Program-made: the position numbers and the translations under genes
In this document: positions 41,885 to 52,400 of the stretch, one piece after another
How positions within the stretch are numbered: the stretch's first letter is position 1
Layout of the letters: the number at the start of each line of letters is the position of its first letter
The notes under the pieces: model-generated
Seen by the model: only the letters and a program-made list of their open reading frames with translations
What the model was told of the DNA's origin: nothing
Database searches by the model: none
NCBI GenBank assembly: GCA_017623115.1
Contig: JAGAPT010000021.1
Location: 62,001 to 126,000 of the forward strand
DNA from: Alistipes sp.
Lineage (GTDB): Bacteria; Bacteroidota; Bacteroidia; Bacteroidales; Rikenellaceae
Direction: 5' to 3'
Length of the DNA: 64,000 nucleotides

Positions 41885-43483
41885 ATGAAACGACGTGTAT
41901 TAGCGATGCTTTTCCTGGTGGGAATGATGCTCCCCATGTCAGCCCAGAATGGGGTGTGGCAGTGGTCGGTATCGGTGCGTAACTTTGCCCAGAAGCCCAA
42001 GAGCCTCGAATCGCAGGCCTATCTGTGGATTGCTCCTGCGTGTCAAGAGGTGCGTGCGGTGCTGGTTGCGCAACACAACATGGAGGAGATTACGCTGATG
42101 GAAGATGCGGCGTTTCGTCAACGCATGGGCGAGCTGGGTGTGGCTCAGGTGTGGGTGCACCCCTCGTTTAACCATGGTTTCGATTTTCGTGATGGGGCGT
42201 GGGAGACCCTCGATGCCATCCTGCACGATTTGGCAGCCGTATCGGGTTATGAGGAGCTTGCCTCTGCGCCACTGATTGGCATCGGCCATTCGGCGGCAGC
42301 CAGCTGGCCCTACTATTTGGCAGCCTATAAGCCCGAACGCACATTGGCGTGTATCTCGGTCAGTGGTCAATGGCCTTATCATCGTGATAATTGGCTGTGT
42401 CACGATATCTGGGGGGAACGCACGATTGATTGCATCCCCTGCCTGGAGACGATGGGCGAGTATGAGTCGGCTGAAGGGTGGGCTTTGCGCGGCTTGAAGG
42501 AGCGTCGGGAGCATCCGCTTTTGCCCCTCTCGATGTTGGCATGCCCGGCCGAAGGACACTTCGCCTATACGCCCGAAAAGGCGCAATATATTGCGCTGTT
42601 TATCCGCAAGGCGTTGCAATATGGCCATGTAGACCCCACGAAGGAGGGGTGGCTGGCCGAGCGTTGGCTGCGCAATCAACCGCCGACCACCGAGCCGGCA
42701 CCTGTTGCCGAATACAAGGGGAATCGCGAGGAGGCCTTCTGGTTTTTCGACCGAGAGATGGTCGAGGCTACGCAAGCCTACCAGGCACGTTTCCGTGCGC
42801 TGAAACCCCAATTGGCCGGCTTGAAACAGGGTGGGGAGTTTGTACCCCAACGCAATACGCATATGCAACTGCATCCGACCTGCACGACGAGCGAGGATGG
42901 CGTAACCATTCCACTCGAGGCGGCGATGTATTCGGAGGTACCTGTGGGGCATAATCGACTGCCGGCCTGGACCGGACGAAAGGTCGGTGAGCCGCTCGAG
43001 CAGGGTGCCGGAGCTCCGCGCTTAAGTATTATCTCGGCACCGGCCGAGGTGGTGGATGAGGGGCTTCGCATTGCCTGGAATCGCTTGGTGCAGTGGAGCG
43101 ATAAGGAGGTGGAACTCGATTTTGCAGTGGTGCATCCGGGAGATGAGCACTTCAAGGCGGCCGTGCAGCAAGCACGCATCATGATGCCTGTGCGACGGGC
43201 TGAGGGTATGGGGCAAACCATCGACTTCGCCCCTTTGCGTGATGTGAAGCGAGGCACGAAATCGCTTCCGCTGAAGGCGGTCGCCTCGTCGGGACTCCCG
43301 GTGAAATTTTATGTCGATGCCGGACCGGCTCGTGTCGAGGGCAATCGTTTGGTGCTGACTCCGCTGCCGCCCCGCACGAAGTATCCCGTGCGAGTGACGG
43401 TTGTTGCTTGGCAATATGGACGAACAACAGATCCGGAGGTGGCTACGGCCGAGCCGGTGCGTCAAACCTTTTACATTCGATAA
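41885..43483 (+). CDS. Secreted alpha/beta-hydrolase of unknown function in the PUL
   Basis: The 532-residue protein has a signal peptide (MKRRVLAMLFLVGMMLPMSA) and an alpha/beta-hydrolase core: the nucleophile elbow GIGHSAAAS with Ser136, and a probable catalytic His225 in CPAEGHFAYTPEKA. About 250 further residues form a beta-rich C-terminal half (VRVTVVAWQYGRTTDPEVA) that I cannot match to a known domain. Enzymes of this fold in PULs usually remove esters such as acetyl, methyl or feruloyl groups, so an esterase is the leading idea. It sits between GH97 and GH92 with gaps of 21 and 3 bases, so it surely works on the same glycan. Confidence 0.7.
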   Translation: MKRRVLAMLFLVGMMLPMSAQNGVWQWSVSVRNFAQKPKSLESQAYLWIAPACQEVRAVLVAQHNMEEITLMEDAAFRQRMGELGVAQVWVHPSFNHGFDFRDGAWETLDAILHDLAAVSGYEELASAPLIGIGHSAAASWPYYLAAYKPERTLACISVSGQWPYHRDNWLCHDIWGERTIDCIPCLETMGEYESAEGWALRGLKERREHPLLPLSMLACPAEGHFAYTPEKAQYIALFIRKALQYGHVDPTKEGWLAERWLRNQPPTTEPAPVAEYKGNREEAFWFFDREMVEATQAYQARFRALKPQLAGLKQGGEFVPQRNTHMQLHPTCTTSEDGVTIPLEAAMYSEVPVGHNRLPAWTGRKVGEPLEQGAGAPRLSIISAPAEVVDEGLRIAWNRLVQWSDKEVELDFAVVHPGDEHFKAAVQQARIMMPVRRAEGMGQTIDFAPLRDVKRGTKSLPLKAVASSGLPVKFYVDAGPARVEGNRLVLTPLPPRTKYPVRVTVVAWQYGRTTDPEVATAEPVRQTFYIR

Positions 43484-43486
43484 GCG

Positions 43487-45853
43487 ATGAAACGAATCTT
43501 TTTACTCGCATTGTTGTGGTTGCAGGGAGGCCTGACAACTCATGTGTGGGCTCAAACGAGTGATGAGCCGCAAACGAACTATGTCGATTTGGTCAACCCC
43601 TTTGTCGATAGCCATCGCTCACGGTGGTTCTTCTTCAACTCGGCATGCCGTCCCTTTGGTATGGTCAGCCTCAGTCCCGATACCGATACGGCGCAATCGT
43701 GGGGCTCGGGCTACCTTTATGACTCGAAGTATATTCGTTGTTTTAGCCATATTCATAATTGGCAGATGTCGGGTGTAGCGGTGATGCCAACGGTCGGTGC
43801 TTTTCGTGGGCATCGAGGCATGGATGCCTACCAGTCGGCCTTTACCCATGAGGGAGAGGTGGCCAAACCGGGTTACCACAAGGTGCAACTGACGGATTAT
43901 GATGTAACGGCCGAGTTGACCTCGACCTGCCGTGTAGGCATGCACCGATATACCTTCCCTGCGAGCGAGGAGAGTTACATCCTCTTCGATACGGGTGCCT
44001 ATCTGGCGCATGGCCCGACGGCCTACTCCGAGGTGTGGCCTATTGATGATTATCGGATTGCCGGCTGGGCAGTGATGCAACGTACAGGGCGTCGTCCGAA
44101 GGATACACCGGTCTATTTCTATGCCGAATTGGATAAACCGATAGCCGAGGTGGTCACCTGGAGCGAGGGTGCCGTGCGTCGCAATACGCTTCCCGAGCGC
44201 ATTTCGGGTAAGGATGCCGGGTTGGCCGTGCGCTTCGCAACGAAGGCCGGTGAGGCGGTGCAGCTGAAGGTTGCCATCTCCTATGTGAGTGTGGCCGAGG
44301 CGCAACGCAATATGCAGGCAGAGTTACCCCATTGGGATTTCGATGCTGTACGCAACGACTCTTATGCCGAGTGGAACAGCTGGTTGGGACGTATCGAGGT
44401 AGAGGGAGGTACACATGCCGAGCAGGTGAAACTCTATACCGACCTGTGGCACGCGCTTATTGGTCGCCACATCGTGAGTGATGCAAGCGGCACCTACCTC
44501 GACCTGACGGGCGATGCTCCGCAGATTCGTCAGATTCCGTGCGATGCCTCGGGCAAGCCGCGCTACAACCACCACAATTTCGATGCTTGGTGGGGAAGCC
44601 ATTGGTCGTTGAATATTCTCTGGTCGATGGCCTATCCCGAGGTGATGGATGCCTTCTGTAATACGATGGTCGATATGTATCGCAACGGAGGGTTGATTCC
44701 GCGTGGCCCGTCGGGTGGCAACTATACCTATGTGATGATTGGCGATCCGGCCGTGTCGTTCTTTGCTGCGGCCTATAATAAGGGTATTCGCAACTATCCG
44801 ACCGAAGAGGCCTATGAGGGACTCGTGAAGAATGCCTTTGTAGGAGGTATTCGTGACCATGCCGGTTATGAGCATAATGCTGATGCCCATTCGGGTGGTA
44901 TGCGCTACTATGAGGAGCGAGGCTATGTCCCCGATGGTCGTACAGATGTGCGAGGCATGCATACGACGGGTGCAGCCATGACGCTCGAATATGCCTACCA
45001 GGATTGGTGCTTGGCGCAGTTGGCCAAGAAGATGGGCAAGATGGAGGATTACGCACGATTCATGCGCCGTTCGCAGAACTATCGTCAGGTGTGGAATGCC
45101 GAAAGTGGCTATATGCAGCCGCGCGGTGTGGATGGTGCGTGGTTACCCAATTTTGATCCGCTGGAATTGACCGAGCGAGGTGGCTTCTGTGAGAGTAATT
45201 CGGCCATCTATACCCACTATGTGCCGCATGATATGCCCGGACTGATTTCACTCTTTGGTGGCCCGGAACGCTATGTAGCGCGTCTTGATGAGCAATTTAG
45301 GCGTGGTGAACCGTATGGATTCTTCCGCTCGAATAAACATAAGGAGGGTAATTGGACCGATTACGGCAACCAGCCCGGTACGGGTATGGCGCATCTGTTC
45401 AACTATGCCGGGGCCCCGTGGCTGACCCAGAAGTGGGTGCGTCGCGTGAAGGCGGCCTATAGCGATATTACACCTTATGGCGGCTATCGTGATGATGAGG
45501 ACCAGGGACAGATGGGCGCATTGGGCGTGCTGATGGCAATCGGTCTGTTTGAGGTCGATGGCGGTTGCGCTGCAGAGCCTTACTATGAGATTACATCGCC
45601 CCTGTTTGAGCGTGTGAAGATTCATCTCGACACGCGGTACTATGAGGGCAAGACATTTGAGATTGTTGTGAAAAACAATTCGGCCGAGAACTGCTACATT
45701 CGCAAAGCATCGCTCAATGGTCAACCGTGGCAGGATTGCTGGTTCTACCACAAACAGTTTGCTGCAGGAGGTGTTCTGGAATTGGAGATGGGCGCGAAGC
45801 CAAATAAACGATGGGGTGTTAACCCGCCACCCTCATCGTCGGAGGTTTTTTAG
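43487..45853 (+). CDS. GH92-family alpha-mannosidase, divergent branch
   Basis: GH92 enzymes are calcium-dependent inverting exo-alpha-mannosidases. The 788-residue protein has a signal peptide (to VWA near 22) and the two-domain GH92 pattern: NPFVDSHRSRWFFFNSACRP, PFGMVSLSPDTD, FSHIHNWQMSG, NHHNFDAWWGSHWSLN and the late acidic motif DDEDQGQMGA that aligns with the catalytic Asp region. The FSHIHNWQMSG form differs from the common FSHTHLSGTG type, placing it in a divergent subgroup whose specificity may not be simple mannose. It starts three bases after the hydrolase stop, so translation is coupled, and it ends the plus-strand operon. Confidence 0.88.
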   Translation: MKRIFLLALLWLQGGLTTHVWAQTSDEPQTNYVDLVNPFVDSHRSRWFFFNSACRPFGMVSLSPDTDTAQSWGSGYLYDSKYIRCFSHIHNWQMSGVAVMPTVGAFRGHRGMDAYQSAFTHEGEVAKPGYHKVQLTDYDVTAELTSTCRVGMHRYTFPASEESYILFDTGAYLAHGPTAYSEVWPIDDYRIAGWAVMQRTGRRPKDTPVYFYAELDKPIAEVVTWSEGAVRRNTLPERISGKDAGLAVRFATKAGEAVQLKVAISYVSVAEAQRNMQAELPHWDFDAVRNDSYAEWNSWLGRIEVEGGTHAEQVKLYTDLWHALIGRHIVSDASGTYLDLTGDAPQIRQIPCDASGKPRYNHHNFDAWWGSHWSLNILWSMAYPEVMDAFCNTMVDMYRNGGLIPRGPSGGNYTYVMIGDPAVSFFAAAYNKGIRNYPTEEAYEGLVKNAFVGGIRDHAGYEHNADAHSGGMRYYEERGYVPDGRTDVRGMHTTGAAMTLEYAYQDWCLAQLAKKMGKMEDYARFMRRSQNYRQVWNAESGYMQPRGVDGAWLPNFDPLELTERGGFCESNSAIYTHYVPHDMPGLISLFGGPERYVARLDEQFRRGEPYGFFRSNKHKEGNWTDYGNQPGTGMAHLFNYAGAPWLTQKWVRRVKAAYSDITPYGGYRDDEDQGQMGALGVLMAIGLFEVDGGCAAEPYYEITSPLFERVKIHLDTRYYEGKTFEIVVKNNSAENCYIRKASLNGQPWQDCWFYHKQFAAGGVLELEMGAKPNKRWGVNPPPSSSEVF

Positions 45854-45876
45854 GGTTAATAATTAGGTTGGTTGAA

Positions 45877-45912
45877 GAGCGGGCTGCCCGGCATTGCCGG
45901 ACAGCCCGCTCG
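45877..45912. terminator. Stem-loop between the convergent GH92 and lyase genes
   Basis: GAGCGGGCTG / CAGCCCGCTC outer arms with a CCGGCA / TGCCGG inner stem. Symmetric and very stable, but with little T-tract, it probably serves both operons as a terminator or 3' stabiliser. Confidence 0.7.
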
Positions 45913-45933
45913 CTGTGTAGAAAGAGTTCTCGG

Positions 45934-47526
45934 TTAGGGTTTCTCTACCGACTTCACCGATTCGATGTGTACACCATCGCCATGCGTCTCTCCAAATTCG
46001 AGATGGAGCGTCACGGAGGTGGGACGTGTCGGGAAGAGTGTTCCGTTGGTCGATTTCGTGCCCTCGACACGGAACAGATAGGTCTCGCGGTCGGTACGGA
46101 TCGCCTCACGCTCATCGAAAATCCAATATTCGGGCGCACTCATGATATTGACGCTGAGTGCCAGCCAACGACGATTGTGCTGCTTGGGCATATGCTTGAT
46201 TTTTACCTCGATGTAGGGGTACTTCGTGCAGTGGTAGCGCAGCCCCTTCTTCGCGAGTGAAATGCCCGACGAGGCTAACATCATCTCCCCATTGACCAGA
46301 CGCACACCGGCCGAAGCAAACGACCAGCCATACAGACGATCCTGTGGATACTCCTCGATACATCCACGCGCCGGCTCGGCCTCCCCTTTGCCGAGGTAGA
46401 AGAGCAACGTGCCGAATCCCGGGTTGTCGCAGGTCCAGCCGATGCCCTCGGGGCGAATACGACCCAGAACCATCTCGGTGTAGGGCATCTCCAAGCCACA
46501 ACGCTCGACGTAGTGGTTGTAGGGAAGTTCGAAGACAGCACGCCACTGTCCCAGGGCTGCCTGTCCGAGGGTGTGCCAAGCGGAGTATTTCCCCGTCAGG
46601 TCTGTCCATGTAAAGAAGGGAACGTCGTAGCCCAGATTCGACTTCGAGAGGTATTCACACCCCTTCATGATGCGGTTGTCGAGTGCGCTGTAGAGATCTT
46701 GTCCCTGATTCCATGCCACCTCGGCAATCTCGGCAAAACAACCGATGGCCAACATGCAGTGTGCCTGGTCGCGACCACTCTCCTGCAACTGACCACTCTC
46801 GTGGATGTAGTTCGGAAGCGAACCGTTGTCCTTGCCGTGGTAGAAGAACTCGATGGCTTTGTCGTAGAGCGCACGATCGTTGAGGTAGACGGCCATGCCT
46901 ATCTGAGCCTTATTGACAGCGATACCCCAGTTACCATTCGTGTAGGGCTTCGTGGCGTAGAACTCCGTTAAAACAGGGATGAAAACCTCGCGGAACATCC
47001 GTTCGGTCTGCTCCGTGTCGCCTTCGGTCCAGCCGTTCGAGTAGTTTTTGTGCGTATAGGTATAGCGTAGAATCTCGGCTGCATTGACCAGCATGAAACC
47101 CTGCAACGAAGCGCAGAGCGGTGCATCCATCGGGTGAATCTTGACGAGCGTGCGGGCATAGGCACGGATAATCTCCATCGCCTTGTCTGCATGGCGCGTA
47201 TCGCGCGTAATCGACCACATCAGTGCATTGTAGTAGGCGGCATTGAAATCATCCTCGCAGGGAGCCTTTGTGTATCCATATTTACCGGCACGACTGATGT
47301 CGCGGAACGGCCCCTGCATCGGATAGTTGAACGATGATTTTCGGTCTGCTCGCAGTTTTGCATAGGAGCCCATGGCGGGCTGCACTTGCTTGTCAACGAG
47401 CGAAGCGATGCGATCCAGTGCCTCTTGCGAGTGCAGGATGCCCGGGTGACGGAATTCGTCGGCCGAGGCTACGGTCATCACGCCCAGTAGCAGGGCCAGG
47501 GTACAAAGCATCTGTTTCATGTGCAT
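45934..47526 (-). CDS. Alginate-lyase-fold polysaccharide lyase (PL38-like candidate)
   Basis: The 530-residue protein has a signal peptide (MKQMLCTLALLLGVMTVASA) and an (alpha/alpha) toroid resembling the alginate_lyase Pfam family: DDFNAAYYNALMWSITRD, NGNWGIAVNKAQIGMA and the strongly conserved HESGQLQESGRDQAHCMLAIG core, then a C-terminal beta domain. Lyases with this fold cut next to uronic acids by beta-elimination; the glucuronan lyases of PL38 are one possible home, but the family is not assigned with certainty. Its product would carry an unsaturated uronic acid, the substrate of the GH88 at 32.0 kb. Start and GH97 stop overlap as TAATG; a second ATG two codons later is an alternative. 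Confidence 0.75.
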   Translation of the reverse strand: MHMKQMLCTLALLLGVMTVASADEFRHPGILHSQEALDRIASLVDKQVQPAMGSYAKLRADRKSSFNYPMQGPFRDISRAGKYGYTKAPCEDDFNAAYYNALMWSITRDTRHADKAMEIIRAYARTLVKIHPMDAPLCASLQGFMLVNAAEILRYTYTHKNYSNGWTEGDTEQTERMFREVFIPVLTEFYATKPYTNGNWGIAVNKAQIGMAVYLNDRALYDKAIEFFYHGKDNGSLPNYIHESGQLQESGRDQAHCMLAIGCFAEIAEVAWNQGQDLYSALDNRIMKGCEYLSKSNLGYDVPFFTWTDLTGKYSAWHTLGQAALGQWRAVFELPYNHYVERCGLEMPYTEMVLGRIRPEGIGWTCDNPGFGTLLFYLGKGEAEPARGCIEEYPQDRLYGWSFASAGVRLVNGEMMLASSGISLAKKGLRYHCTKYPYIEVKIKHMPKQHNRRWLALSVNIMSAPEYWIFDEREAIRTDRETYLFRVEGTKSTNGTLFPTRPTSVTLHLEFGETHGDGVHIESVKSVEKP

Positions 47527-49415
47527 TATTTTTTAGGTGTTATCTTCAGTGTGAAACCACCCGAACTTTGCAGTGGCAGACGGAGCGTCTGCTTGGCATC
47601 GAGCGTAATCTGCTTGCTGTCAACCGTATCGTTCTGCCCCTCGGTGTAGAGCGTAGCCACATAACGCACACCCGGTGTGAGGAACGAACAATCGACCTCT
47701 ACCTCACGAGGCTGCGTGTTGGTAATACCGCCCACATACCAGGTCGAGGCTTTGCGACGAGCCACAATAGCATATTCGCCGATGTTGCCACTCAAGAATC
47801 GGGTCTCATCCCATGTGGTGGGGATGTTGCGCCAAAACTCGAGTTCGGGACGGTTGTGCTCATCGTTGATTTTCTCAATCCAGAAGAGGAATTGGGCCGG
47901 ACTGTAATAGAGTACGGGCAGAGCCAGACGATGAATGTGTTTCGGCTGCAGGGCATCGCGCGTGTAGCCCGGGGTGTAGTCGCCGGCACCACTCGTGAAG
48001 CGCGTGTAGGGCAGCATGACATTGTGGTCGGCATTGGGTACCTGCTCGTTGCCGTGAATACCCTCCTGCGTCAGCAGGTTGGGGTAGGTGCGGCTGAATC
48101 CGTTCGGACGATAGGCATCGTGGATGTTCACTAAGAGTTCATACTCGGCAGCCTTGGCCACCAAACGCTCAATCCACTCTTGCCACTCTTGGCTACCTAC
48201 CTGTACGAAGCCCGGCTTGATACCCTTGATGCCCCATTTCTGGTAGAGCGGGAAGATCTGGTCGGCATAACGCTCCAAACCCTCACGATTGACATAGAGG
48301 AAGATGCCGACACCTTTTTGTTTGCCATAGTCGATGACCTGCTGCAGATCGAGTCCCGGATGGTTGGGCTTGGGGGCACCGGTAACGGGGTGGAATTGGG
48401 CACGCACGAGTGCAGGATCCGACGTGTGGTCGTTGGGCTTGCCATACCAACCGCCATCGAAGATGACATAGGAGATACCCATGCTGGCGCAGTAGTCAAT
48501 CATGCGGAGTGCCGACGGGGTCGAGAGCTCCGTGTCACGCATCGCCGTACCCGGCTTAATCCACGAGGTGTCGGCTATTTTGCAGGGCTCGTTGAGGTTG
48601 TAGAGCAGGTAGTTGCGCTCCATGAGTCCTCCCGGCGTATCGGAAAGGGTGATGGCACGCCAGGCGGTAGTCATGCCGTGGGTGCTCTTGGCTTCACCGC
48701 GCAGGTCGATGCGCAGCGTGTGGGCGCGCGAACGACCATACGGAGCCTCGACGTAAGCACGCGGATAGTGGTGGTTGCCGGCCTCCATCAGCGCACCATA
48801 TACGCCCTGCTGGGTCAGACAGGTGAGCGGAAGTTCACAACGCGGACGTACCTCATAGGGGTAGACCTTATAATAACGCCCCTCGTGGCCGTGCGACTCC
48901 CATACCGAGGTGTTGCGCGGGAAGGTAAACTCGGTCAATTCACGGGTGAGCGTCACCGACTCGAAACCCTTCTCGTCGGGAATCTCATAGCGGAAGGCGA
49001 TACCCTCATCGTAGGCGCGGAAGCGAATCAGCAGATGACGATGCGGATAGAGTCGCTCCTCGAGACGTACAACCATTTCGTTATAGTTATCAGGATACTG
49101 CTCCTGCTCGCCATAGACAGGTTTCCAGCTGTTGCGATGCTCCGTGCGCTCACATCCCACAAGACGCAGGTAATGTTTGATTTCGGCCGTTCCCGAAAGT
49201 TCAAATCCCATGCGGGAAGGGAGCAGGAAGGGTTTCCCGTCGTAGGTTACCGCATAGTAGGGAGTTCCATCGGGATAATAGGCCTTGGTTGTGGCATCGA
49301 CATCGCCCATGGTGAATTGAATAGCGATGCGCCCGTCAGGCGAGCGTAGCTCCTCTGCGAAGCCCGTCGTGAGTATGCAGAGCGTTGCCAAAAGGAAGAC
49401 GAGTAGTTTTTTCAT
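47526..49415 (-). CDS. Second GH97-family glycosidase, Gly at nucleophile position
   Basis: The 629-residue protein has a signal peptide (MKKLLVFLLATLCILTTGFA) and the same architecture as the plus-strand GH97: RAYDEGIAFRYEIP in the N-terminal domain, VIFDGGWYG, VNREGLERYADQIFPLY, GIKPGFVQVGSQ with Gly402 at the expected nucleophile, VNIHDAYRPNGFSRTYPNL and QEGIHGNEQ. Though similar in these motifs, the two GH97s differ much elsewhere, so they are not a recent duplication and may act on different linkages. It lies three bases after the GH38 gene and overlaps the lyase gene downstream, so the three are one operon. Confidence 0.88.
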   Translation of the reverse strand: MKKLLVFLLATLCILTTGFAEELRSPDGRIAIQFTMGDVDATTKAYYPDGTPYYAVTYDGKPFLLPSRMGFELSGTAEIKHYLRLVGCERTEHRNSWKPVYGEQEQYPDNYNEMVVRLEERLYPHRHLLIRFRAYDEGIAFRYEIPDEKGFESVTLTRELTEFTFPRNTSVWESHGHEGRYYKVYPYEVRPRCELPLTCLTQQGVYGALMEAGNHHYPRAYVEAPYGRSRAHTLRIDLRGEAKSTHGMTTAWRAITLSDTPGGLMERNYLLYNLNEPCKIADTSWIKPGTAMRDTELSTPSALRMIDYCASMGISYVIFDGGWYGKPNDHTSDPALVRAQFHPVTGAPKPNHPGLDLQQVIDYGKQKGVGIFLYVNREGLERYADQIFPLYQKWGIKGIKPGFVQVGSQEWQEWIERLVAKAAEYELLVNIHDAYRPNGFSRTYPNLLTQEGIHGNEQVPNADHNVMLPYTRFTSGAGDYTPGYTRDALQPKHIHRLALPVLYYSPAQFLFWIEKINDEHNRPELEFWRNIPTTWDETRFLSGNIGEYAIVARRKASTWYVGGITNTQPREVEVDCSFLTPGVRYVATLYTEGQNDTVDSKQITLDAKQTLRLPLQSSGGFTLKITPKK

Positions 49416-49418
49416 GGT

Positions 49419-52400
49419 TTATTGGTTATTAGGATGATAAAAATTGATGCCAAGGGGTTCGACCGCACCGATGACCTGTTTCGAAAGGGTCGCTGCGAAG
49501 ATGGTGGCTTCAGCCTGTTCGGGGAGAATCAACTCACGAGCCCCCTCGGGAACCTCGAGGGTGATGTGATAGAGGTAGGAGAATTCGTAGGGCATATTTC
49601 CCTCGCCACTGCGATGGCGGTGGGTGCCGACATGTGCGATGACCTCCTGTGTCAGGCAGCTTTCGCTATACTCACTCCATCCCCATTGACCGTAGAAGCC
49701 CTTCCAAAGTGGAATGTGACGCTTTTGTGCCATGTCGCCTACACGGAATTCGACCTCACAAGCCTCATTGGCTGCGGCTACGAGCAGGTGAATCTCATCG
49801 TACGTACCTTCGGGAAGCGTAATGCGCTGTCCCTGGCAACGAACGGCATCGGGATAATTCGCTTCGCCCATTCGGAAGGGAATACCCTGGCAATAAACCA
49901 TATCGGGTATCAATTCGGCAGCAAACGAACTGTGCTCACGGTCGAACCGATAGTAGGTATGGAACTCGTCGGTCGAGAAGGCGGTGATGTTGTAGGGGAG
50001 TGTAACGGGCTTGGCGGCCACATCAATTGTTGCCGGATGCTCCGGAGCGGCCAAGCGTACACGGAAGGTTTTGGGCGAGAAGCCATTGGTCGAGACATAG
50101 AGCGTATTGCCCTCAAATTGTGCCTCGCCACAACGCTCCTCGGTAGCGTAGCACGCCTCGGCCGAATGAATCGGAGCAGCAAAGCGAATCATACCCTGCT
50201 CAACGGGTTGACCACTCAACTCGTAGCAACGCACGATGTACCCATCGCCATCCTCGGCCTTTTTCAAGGCTCGGATGCCGAGTTGCGGAGTTGCACTCTC
50301 GACCATCGAGAAGGTACGGCCCAACGTACCTTGGTGCTTGGGAGCCCGGAAGGCCTTCAAGGGTGCATTCAAGGTCTCGGCTGCGGCACGTACACGGGTA
50401 TAGGTAGCCCCCTCGTAGGCCACAATCGAGTAGGTAAAGGTGTGCTTCCCATGGTCTTGGAGTGCCTGATAGAGGTAACGCTTTTCGGTCAAGGGGTTAT
50501 GGAAGAGGGTCAGACGTAACGTGTGGTCGTTGGGTTTATCCCAGCCATATTTCGAATCGTTGAGGATGGCTACGCCATAGGAGCCTTGCGGCTCGCGCAG
50601 GGATGCCCATTTGTAGGCCGGTACTTCGTAGGCCGTAGGCACATTGTTTCCGCGCTCGATGTGGCCAAGACCGAGGTCGTAGATGGCCTTCTCGTTGGCG
50701 ATTGTGAGCGGAAATTCAGCCTTCACCAACACCTCGTTACCATGCCAATCGACCTCGGTGCAGATGTCGATGCGGTCGGCTTCGGCTCCTTCGGTCAGAC
50801 GGATATGTTGCGTGAAGTGGCTATCCCCCCATGTGCGCTCGACACGCAGTGCGACACGCAGCGGGCCTTGCTCCTCAATCGAGATACGGGCATTGTTGGT
50901 AATCGGTGTTGAGGGTTGTTCCACTACCGAATGCAGCACCTCCCATGCCGGCCACTGCTGCGATGGGTTGTTTTCGATTTTAGCCAGACGGATTGCCTCG
51001 TTCGGGGCTACCAACTCGCGCTTGTGGCGTTTGTCGTAGAGCGATACGATGTCGCCACGCTCGTTGAGCTGCAGACGATAAACCGAGTTTTCCAGCGAAC
51101 GCTCACCGGCTTTGAGCGTGGTGCGCGAGGCAGTTTTGGCTACTTTGCGCATGTCATAGACGGCAAAACCTACCGAAGGAACCTTGGCGGCAAATAGAAT
51201 GTCGGCTTGTCCGTTATGACGGCGGAGTATTTGTGCCGGCACACGTCGTCCATCGGGGCCATAGAACACCACCTGCTGCTCGTCAGTGAGCGGGATGGTT
51301 GCTGCAACGGTGCTCTGAACGGGGTAGGGTGTCGAGTTGTAGACCACGATGGCCTCTCCCTTGACCCAGGTGTCGAGCGAGTAACTGAGAGCCGCTACGG
51401 CTGTATGCATGACCTCCTCGGATTGACGCAGGGCGATCAACTCATCGTTCCACGACCAACGATAGGCCTCGGGAATACTCGTGCCGGTCAGGTCGTCGTG
51501 GAACTGATGCCAGATGAAACGCTGCCATACCTCATTGATTTTCGCCTTGTTGTAAGGCATGGCTCCCAGCCAGTCGGCTGCGACCGAGGCACGCTCGGCC
51601 GCCTCGACGAGCTCCTCATTACGTCGATTGTAGTATTTCATGGCGGATTGCGAGGTGTAGCACCCCGTGCCATGCAAATCCATGAGCAGTTCGCCCTGAT
51701 ACGAAGGCAACTCCTCCTGACGATGCAGATAGTCGAGGAAGAGCTGGTCGCTCGTAGCACTGATGATTTCGATGGGGGCTTTCGGGTCGTTCAGCGAGGC
51801 CTCCAGACGACGACAGGTCAGCACCGTACCGGTGTTTCCTCGGTCACCGGAATGCTTTTCTTCGCCCGAATAGTAACGGAAACAGGTGTTGTCGAATCCG
51901 CGAGCGGCACGTGCAATCAACGCTTTGTTGTACTGCACACTGTCGGGGAGCACATCATTGTAGGCACCCGTATCAAAGGCTGCCAAGACCGAGGCTCCAT
52001 CCAGTCCTCGCCACACACCCCAGGCAAAGGGGTTGCGAGGCTGCTCGGGGTTATCGTAGAAGGTGGTTTTGCGCCAATTCAACTTCTGGGTCGAGAAACC
52101 AATCAGGTTGCAGTGGGCGGCAATCGTTGGTAGCGTGCTGCTGAAACCGAAACAGTCGGGTAGAAAAATGTCGGTCGAACGTGTGCCAAATTCCGCTTTG
52201 TAGAACTCTTGTCCGAGCAGAATGTTGCGAATGGCTGATTCAGGTGAGGGTATATTCGTGTCGTTGGCATCCCACGAAGCTCCCGAGATGTGCCATTGCC
52301 CGCTTTGAATATACTTCTTTAATTGTGCATATTGCAACGGATAGTACTCCTTCATCCAGGCATATTTCACGCCTCCCTCGAAGTTAAACCGATAGTCGGG

